DNA of 64,000 nt. Source: Pseudomonas sp. GTDB taxonomy: Bacteria; Pseudomonadota; Gammaproteobacteria; Pseudomonadales; Pseudomonadaceae. Made by a program: the position numbers and the translations under genes. How positions within the stretch are numbered: position 1 is the first letter of the stretch; each line of letters starts with the position of its first letter. Below are positions 60,320 through 64,000 of the stretch, one piece after another. Below the pieces are notes generated by a model. It did no database searches. It was not told the DNA's origin and worked only from the letters and a program-made list of their open reading frames with translations. The DNA is taken from the NCBI GenBank assembly GCA_007713455.1, contig VMRT01000007.1:310001-374000 (forward strand), read 5' to 3'.

Positions 60320-61903
60320 ATGAGAGCATTCCGCCAGCGCACCATCGCCCTGCTACTAGCGCCGCTCCTGCTTGCTGGCGGCCTGGCGCAAGCATCCACC
60401 GCCAATCACGCTCGTTTCGATGCCCTGCTGGGTCCTTTCGCCAGTGGCGAAGAAGTAACGCGGGCCTGTCTGAGCTGCCACGGCAAGGCAGCCAAGCAGA
60501 TCATGGCCACGCGGCACTGGACCTGGGACTACATAAACCCGGATACCGGTCAGCGTCTGGGCAAGAAGACCATGCTCAACGGCTTCTGCATCGGCGACCG
60601 CTCCAACGAGGCGTTCTGCCAGTCCTGCCACATCGGCTACGGTTGGAAGGATGCCAGCTTCGACTTTACCGACGAAACCAAGGTCGACTGCCTTTCATGC
60701 CATAACACCGGCAACTACCTCAAGCTTGCGGGCCTCGCCGGGCATCCGCCGCTGGTGCGCAGCGAAACCGCACCCGGCTCAGGCAAATTCATCGAACCGG
60801 TCGACCTAGCCGCCGTGGCTCGCCATGTTGGCGCAACCACGCGCCGGACCTGCGGGACCTGCCATTACTACGGCGGCGGTGGCGACGGCGTGAAGCACGG
60901 CGACCTAGATTCGTCGCTCAATGCGCCGTCGCGTGAGCTGGACGTGCACATGGCCGCCGAGGGTCTCGATTTCACCTGTTCGACGTGCCACGTTGCCGAG
61001 GAGCACCGGATCGCCGGCAGTCGCATCAACGTTACTGCCAGCGACCCGCACGGCGCAGTCACTCGAGGTGAACGCAGCGAGCGCAACCGTTCGACCTGTC
61101 AGTCCTGCCATGGTGACAAGCCGCACCAGGGAAACCTGCTGCACGCCGGGCGCCTTAATGACCACACCAGCGTGCTTGCCTGCCAGAGCTGTCATATCCC
61201 GGCCTTCGCCCGCGGCGGCGTGCCTACCAAAATGGCCTGGGACTGGTCCAGCGCCGGAAGAATGGACGCCAACGGCAAGCCATTCCAGACGCGCAACGAG
61301 CGCGGTCAGGTTCTTTACGACAGCAGAAAGGGCAGTTTCGTACTCGGCGAGGATGTAGTGCCCGACTATGTCTGGTTCGACGGTCGGGTTAGCTATGTGC
61401 AACCCGATACTGTAATAGACCCAAGCACCCGGGTACCGATCAATAGCTTTCACGGCACACCGGGGGCCGCTGATGCACGCATCTGGCCGGTCAAAACCTT
61501 TCACGGGCGCCAGCCTTTCGATACCGAACACCTGACATTGCTGGTGCCGCATACCGCGATCCCGAACGATACGGCGTTCTGGTACAACTTCGACTGGGCC
61601 AAGGCCCTGCAGGCTGGAGCCGACGCTTCTGGCGCACCCTACAGTGGCAAGTTCGACTTCGTCGACACGTCGATGCTGTGGCCGATCACCCATATGGTCG
61701 CACCGAAGGAACAGGCGCTCGATTGCGCGCAGTGCCATGCCAGGCAAAGCCGGCTCGGCGCTGTACCCGGCATCTGGCTGACTGGCAAACACCACAGCCC
61801 CCTGCTCGACCGGATCGGCTTTGGGCTGGCTGGCCTCGCCCTGCTGGGCGTCCTCATCCATGGCGCCTTGCGCGTACTCTCGCGCCGCAGAAGGAGCCAC
61901 TGA
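60320..61903 (+). CDS. octaheme c-type cytochrome, tetrathionate reductase family
   Basis: This 527-residue protein has a signal peptide (cleaved near AQAS) and exactly eight CxxCH heme sites: 50, 100, 124, 178, 220, 260, 288 and 469. A C-terminal membrane helix lies at about 499-520. The number, spacing and the long heme-free stretch before the last site match the octaheme tetrathionate reductase (OTR) group, periplasmic enzymes able to reduce tetrathionate, nitrite or hydroxylamine in vitro. The membrane anchor and the b-type cytochrome gene starting one base after its stop indicate quinol-fed electron transfer. Ribosome site GGGAGAGG is clear. The true substrate is unknown. Confidence 0.92.
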   Translation: MRAFRQRTIALLLAPLLLAGGLAQASTANHARFDALLGPFASGEEVTRACLSCHGKAAKQIMATRHWTWDYINPDTGQRLGKKTMLNGFCIGDRSNEAFCQSCHIGYGWKDASFDFTDETKVDCLSCHNTGNYLKLAGLAGHPPLVRSETAPGSGKFIEPVDLAAVARHVGATTRRTCGTCHYYGGGGDGVKHGDLDSSLNAPSRELDVHMAAEGLDFTCSTCHVAEEHRIAGSRINVTASDPHGAVTRGERSERNRSTCQSCHGDKPHQGNLLHAGRLNDHTSVLACQSCHIPAFARGGVPTKMAWDWSSAGRMDANGKPFQTRNERGQVLYDSRKGSFVLGEDVVPDYVWFDGRVSYVQPDTVIDPSTRVPINSFHGTPGAADARIWPVKTFHGRQPFDTEHLTLLVPHTAIPNDTAFWYNFDWAKALQAGADASGAPYSGKFDFVDTSMLWPITHMVAPKEQALDCAQCHARQSRLGAVPGIWLTGKHHSPLLDRIGFGLAGLALLGVLIHGALRVLSRRRRSH

Positions 61904-61904
61904 C

Positions 61905-62501
61905 ATGGGCGAGCGTCTCTACCTGTTTACCCGTTTCGAGCGCTTCTGGCACTGGTCGCAAGCCACACTGATCATCACGTTGTTGTTCAGCGGCTTCGCG
62001 GTTCATGGCAGCCACGCGTTACTGGAGTTTCGCACTGCGGTTGAAATCCACGAGGTATCAGCCTGGCTGCTGATGCTGTTGTGGGTATTCGGCATCTTCT
62101 GGCATTTCACCACCGGCCAGTGGCGCCAGTACACTCCCACGCTGAACAACATCGATCGGATGCTGCGCTACTACGTCCACGGGATTTTCATGGGCGCCCC
62201 CCATCCGTACAAGATCACGGTGGAGCGCAAGCACAACCCGTTGCAGCGCCTGTCGTACCTGTTCGTCAAAGTGATGATCGGCCCGTTGCTGTGGCTGACC
62301 GGGCTGCTCTATCTCTTCTGGGGGCAGATGCAGGAGCAGCTCTCGCCCTGGCTCGGCTTGCAACAGGTCGCACTGCTGCACACAGCGGGCGCGTTCATGA
62401 TGCTGATCTTCCTGATAGCGCATGTGTACCTGGCCACAACCGGGCGGACGCCCCTGGAACACATCAGAGCCATGGTTAGCGGTTGGGAAGAGAAGCACTG
62501 A
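61905..62501 (+). CDS. b-type cytochrome, quinol dehydrogenase subunit for the octaheme cytochrome
   Basis: This 198-residue protein has four membrane helices and the histidines of the cytochrome b561/HyaC/PhsC fold: FERFWHWSQA, VEIHEVSAWLLM, FGIFWHFTTGQW, LLHTAGAFMM and IAHVYLATTGRT. It would bind two b hemes and oxidise quinol at the inner membrane. It starts one base after the octaheme gene stop, with AAGGAGCC as ribosome site, so the two are co-translated partners. Confidence 0.92.
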   Translation: MGERLYLFTRFERFWHWSQATLIITLLFSGFAVHGSHALLEFRTAVEIHEVSAWLLMLLWVFGIFWHFTTGQWRQYTPTLNNIDRMLRYYVHGIFMGAPHPYKITVERKHNPLQRLSYLFVKVMIGPLLWLTGLLYLFWGQMQEQLSPWLGLQQVALLHTAGAFMMLIFLIAHVYLATTGRTPLEHIRAMVSGWEEKH

Positions 62502-62521
62502 GTGGATCAATGAGTGGATAA

Positions 62522-62537
62522 ATACCCCCACCGGTAT
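62522..62537. promoter_or_regulatory. candidate CsoR/CstR-type operator
   Basis: ATACC-CCCACC-GGTAT is an inverted repeat with a C/G-tract core. This is the general form of operators for CsoR-family repressors, among them the persulfide sensor CstR. It lies 44 bases before the rhodanese start and 20 after the cytochrome b stop. No CsoR-family gene is in the window. Confidence 0.4.
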
Positions 62538-62580
62538 AAGATGACCCGAACATCTACGTCCTTTCATGTCGGAGCTTCAG

Positions 62581-63129
62581 ATGAAATCCTCATTGATCGC
62601 CCTTTCCCTCAGCATGCTGGCTTTCGCGGCCCAGGCAGTAGAACTCGAAGTCACCCCGCAAGACGCCTACGCCCGCGCCCAACAGGAGGATGCAAAGGTC
62701 CTCTTCATCGACGTCCGCGACCCGGTGGAGATCATGTTCGTCGGCTTCACCGATGCCGTGGACACCAACATTCCGTATCTGCTCGTCGATCGGGACGCCT
62801 GGAATGACGAGCGCGGTGCGTTCCAAACCAACCGTAATCCGAAGTTCCTCGAGCAGATCCAGGCCGAACTGGACAAGCGTGGGCTGGGCGCCGACACCGA
62901 AATCATCACCATGTGCCGCTCGGGCAGCGAGCGTGGCAAACCCAGTGCGGATTTCCTGCGTGAGAACGGTTTTCCCAATGCGCGGTATGTCGTCGATGGA
63001 TTTCAGGGCGCGGCGATAAAGGAAGGACTGCAGGCAGGTTTTCGCCTACAGAACGGCTGGCAGAACGCCGGCCTGCCGTGGAGCCCAAAGATGAATCCGG
63101 AAAAGATCTACCGCACCGATCGCAAGTAA
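62581..63129 (+). CDS. periplasmic rhodanese-like sulfurtransferase
   Basis: This 182-residue protein has a signal peptide (cleaved after AAQA) and a single rhodanese domain with the active-site loop MCRSGSERG (C112), preceded by VLFIDVRDPVE. Rhodaneses carry persulfide sulfur on the Cys; in the periplasm this one could process thiosulfate, polysulfide or tetrathionate-derived sulfane sulfur. I choose the second Met, which has a GGAG at correct spacing. It follows the cytochrome b by 79 bases behind a CsoR/CstR-like palindrome, so it may be induced by sulfur species separately from the octaheme pair. Confidence 0.9.
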   Translation: MKSSLIALSLSMLAFAAQAVELEVTPQDAYARAQQEDAKVLFIDVRDPVEIMFVGFTDAVDTNIPYLLVDRDAWNDERGAFQTNRNPKFLEQIQAELDKRGLGADTEIITMCRSGSERGKPSADFLRENGFPNARYVVDGFQGAAIKEGLQAGFRLQNGWQNAGLPWSPKMNPEKIYRTDRK

Positions 63130-63190
63130 AACCCTCGCGTAGCGCGGCACCTCGGCGATGAACATCGGTAACGCACACCGCCGATTGCCA

Positions 63191-63988
63191 TCAGCCAAAA
63201 ACGGTCACCGTTTGCCGGCTCAGCGCGACCAATTCTCCGGCTGGTGTCCACAACGCCGCGGCGCAGTGGCCGTAGCCGTCACGGGCATGCTCGATAACTG
63301 CGCGGTACATGCACCAGTCGTGGCTGTCGAGTTCAGGCAACGGCTGGATGAATTCGATGGTCCAGGTCAGTGAACTGCCGGGCGCGAAGCTCTTCAGATG
63401 CGGCAACACGGCAGGCGGCCAGGCATCGACCAGCGCCAGCAGGTGCGCTTCGGTCATCGGCTCGCGGGGTACATCACCACGCTGGCGCACCCAGCCGCCC
63501 ATTTCGCGGGACGCGTTGCCAGAAAATGGCAGCCCGCCGATGCCCCAGCGCATGGCCAGGTAACGGGTAAATTCCGGCGTTACGCCTGCTACGTAAGGCA
63601 GTTCCTGGCAGGCTTCGACCGGTGGCATGGCTGGCGCCGGCTCGGCCGCGACATCCACGACGGAACTGCGCGCTGCGCCGAAGCTGCCCAGGACTATGGT
63701 GACCACCTGCCCGTCCTGCATCACCCGGCCGAGCATCTGGCTCACGGCCTTGCCTTCTCGCAACACCTCGGCCTCGAAGCTCGCCGGCGCGTCCAGCGCC
63801 AGCGGCCCGACGAAGGTGATCGCCAGCGAACGCAGCGGTCTGCCGTCGGGCACCTTGGCGCGCATGCTTTCGAAGACCAGCGCGGCGACCAGACCGCCGA
63901 AACCGGCACGCCCCTGTCCCCAGCTGGCCGGTACCACCAAACTGCCGGGGTTGTCACGCACCGCCTGCAATAGCTCGCAAAGCTCCAT
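63191..63988 (-). CDS. acyl-CoA thioesterase-like double hotdog protein
   Basis: This 265-residue protein has the layout of TesB-like thioesterases: GQGRAGFGGLVAALVFESMRA (cited as GRAGFGGLVAA) at the start of the first hotdog, RPLRSLAITFVGPL, and a second hotdog with MTEAHLLALVDAWPPAVLP and SLTWTIEFIQPLP. The GG-LVAAL and LALVDAWPPA blocks are common to the TesB-like/DUF4442-adjacent group. It should hydrolyse acyl-CoA, substrate unknown. The start with GAGG five bases ahead is preferred over a GTG two codons earlier. It converges with the rhodanese gene. Confidence 0.87.
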   Translation of the reverse strand: MELCELLQAVRDNPGSLVVPASWGQGRAGFGGLVAALVFESMRAKVPDGRPLRSLAITFVGPLALDAPASFEAEVLREGKAVSQMLGRVMQDGQVVTIVLGSFGAARSSVVDVAAEPAPAMPPVEACQELPYVAGVTPEFTRYLAMRWGIGGLPFSGNASREMGGWVRQRGDVPREPMTEAHLLALVDAWPPAVLPHLKSFAPGSSLTWTIEFIQPLPELDSHDWCMYRAVIEHARDGYGHCAAALWTPAGELVALSRQTVTVFG

Positions 63989-64000
63989 ATCCACCTCGTT

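Noticed and set aside
1-64000. CRISPR arrays, tRNA or rRNA genes, integrases, toxin-antitoxin or defence genes
   Set aside because: I searched by eye for repeat-spacer patterns, cloverleaf sequences and hallmark motifs and found none that could be supported.

Overview
The window comes from a high-GC gammaproteobacterium of the Pseudomonas/Stutzerimonas type, most likely the P. stutzeri group. This rests on gene content and style: a NasT-type nirBD leader, a CrcZ/CrcY-family small RNA with Hfq/Crc A-rich motifs at nearby catabolic genes, sigma-54 promoters, mms valine genes, PhoX, and many PAS-rich hybrid kinases. The species assignment is inference. I saw no tRNA, rRNA, CRISPR array, transposase or prophage gene.

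Layout. 1-6.6 kb: the end of a sirtuin gene, then a nitrite-assimilation block (nirB, nirD, FNT channel, PP2C-kinase fusion) behind a sigma-54 promoter and a two-hairpin antiterminator leader. 6.6-11.8 kb: a UvrD-like helicase and a hybrid sensor kinase. 11.8-20.4 kb: a six-gene minus-strand locus (TonB-dependent receptor, beta-propeller phytase lipoprotein, ExbB, ExbD, TonB, PhoX) that reads as a self-contained organophosphate/phytate scavenging system, with a candidate Pho box in front. 20.4-21.5 kb: a gene-free stretch with two diverged inverted copies of an interspersed repeat. 21.5-31.2 kb: a degenerate GGDEF protein, AraC and LysR regulators, FdhD plus a YdeP-type molybdoenzyme, a GFA protein and a second hybrid kinase. 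31.5-43 kb: TerC, an SH3 protein, AzlCD with an AraC regulator, a divergent class A penicillin-binding protein, a membrane EEP-domain protein coupled to glucan phosphorylase, and a DUF2892 protein.

43-58.4 kb is a catabolic region. A valine/isobutyryl-CoA operon (mmsA, enoyl-CoA hydratase, mmsB, HIBYL-CoA hydrolase-like, acyl-CoA dehydrogenase) faces a minus-strand acyl-CoA operon (SDR, thiolase, acyl-CoA dehydrogenase, acyl-CoA synthetase, CaiB/BaiF). Between them lies an unannotated RNA gene of about 360 nt on the minus strand. It has a textbook sigma-54 promoter, six A-rich Hfq-type motifs and a strong terminator, and I identify it as a CrcZ/CrcY-family sRNA. At least five translation starts in the two flanking operons carry the same type of A-rich motif, so the regulator and its likely targets sit together.

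58.4-64 kb: a VTT-type membrane protein, a small helical protein with a ferritin-like look, a decayed thioredoxin/membrane-protein gene, and an octaheme cytochrome c with a b-type cytochrome and a periplasmic rhodanese behind a CsoR/CstR-like operator. These last three look like a quinol-linked sulfur-compound (or nitrogen-compound) reductase module. The window ends with an acyl-CoA thioesterase-like gene.
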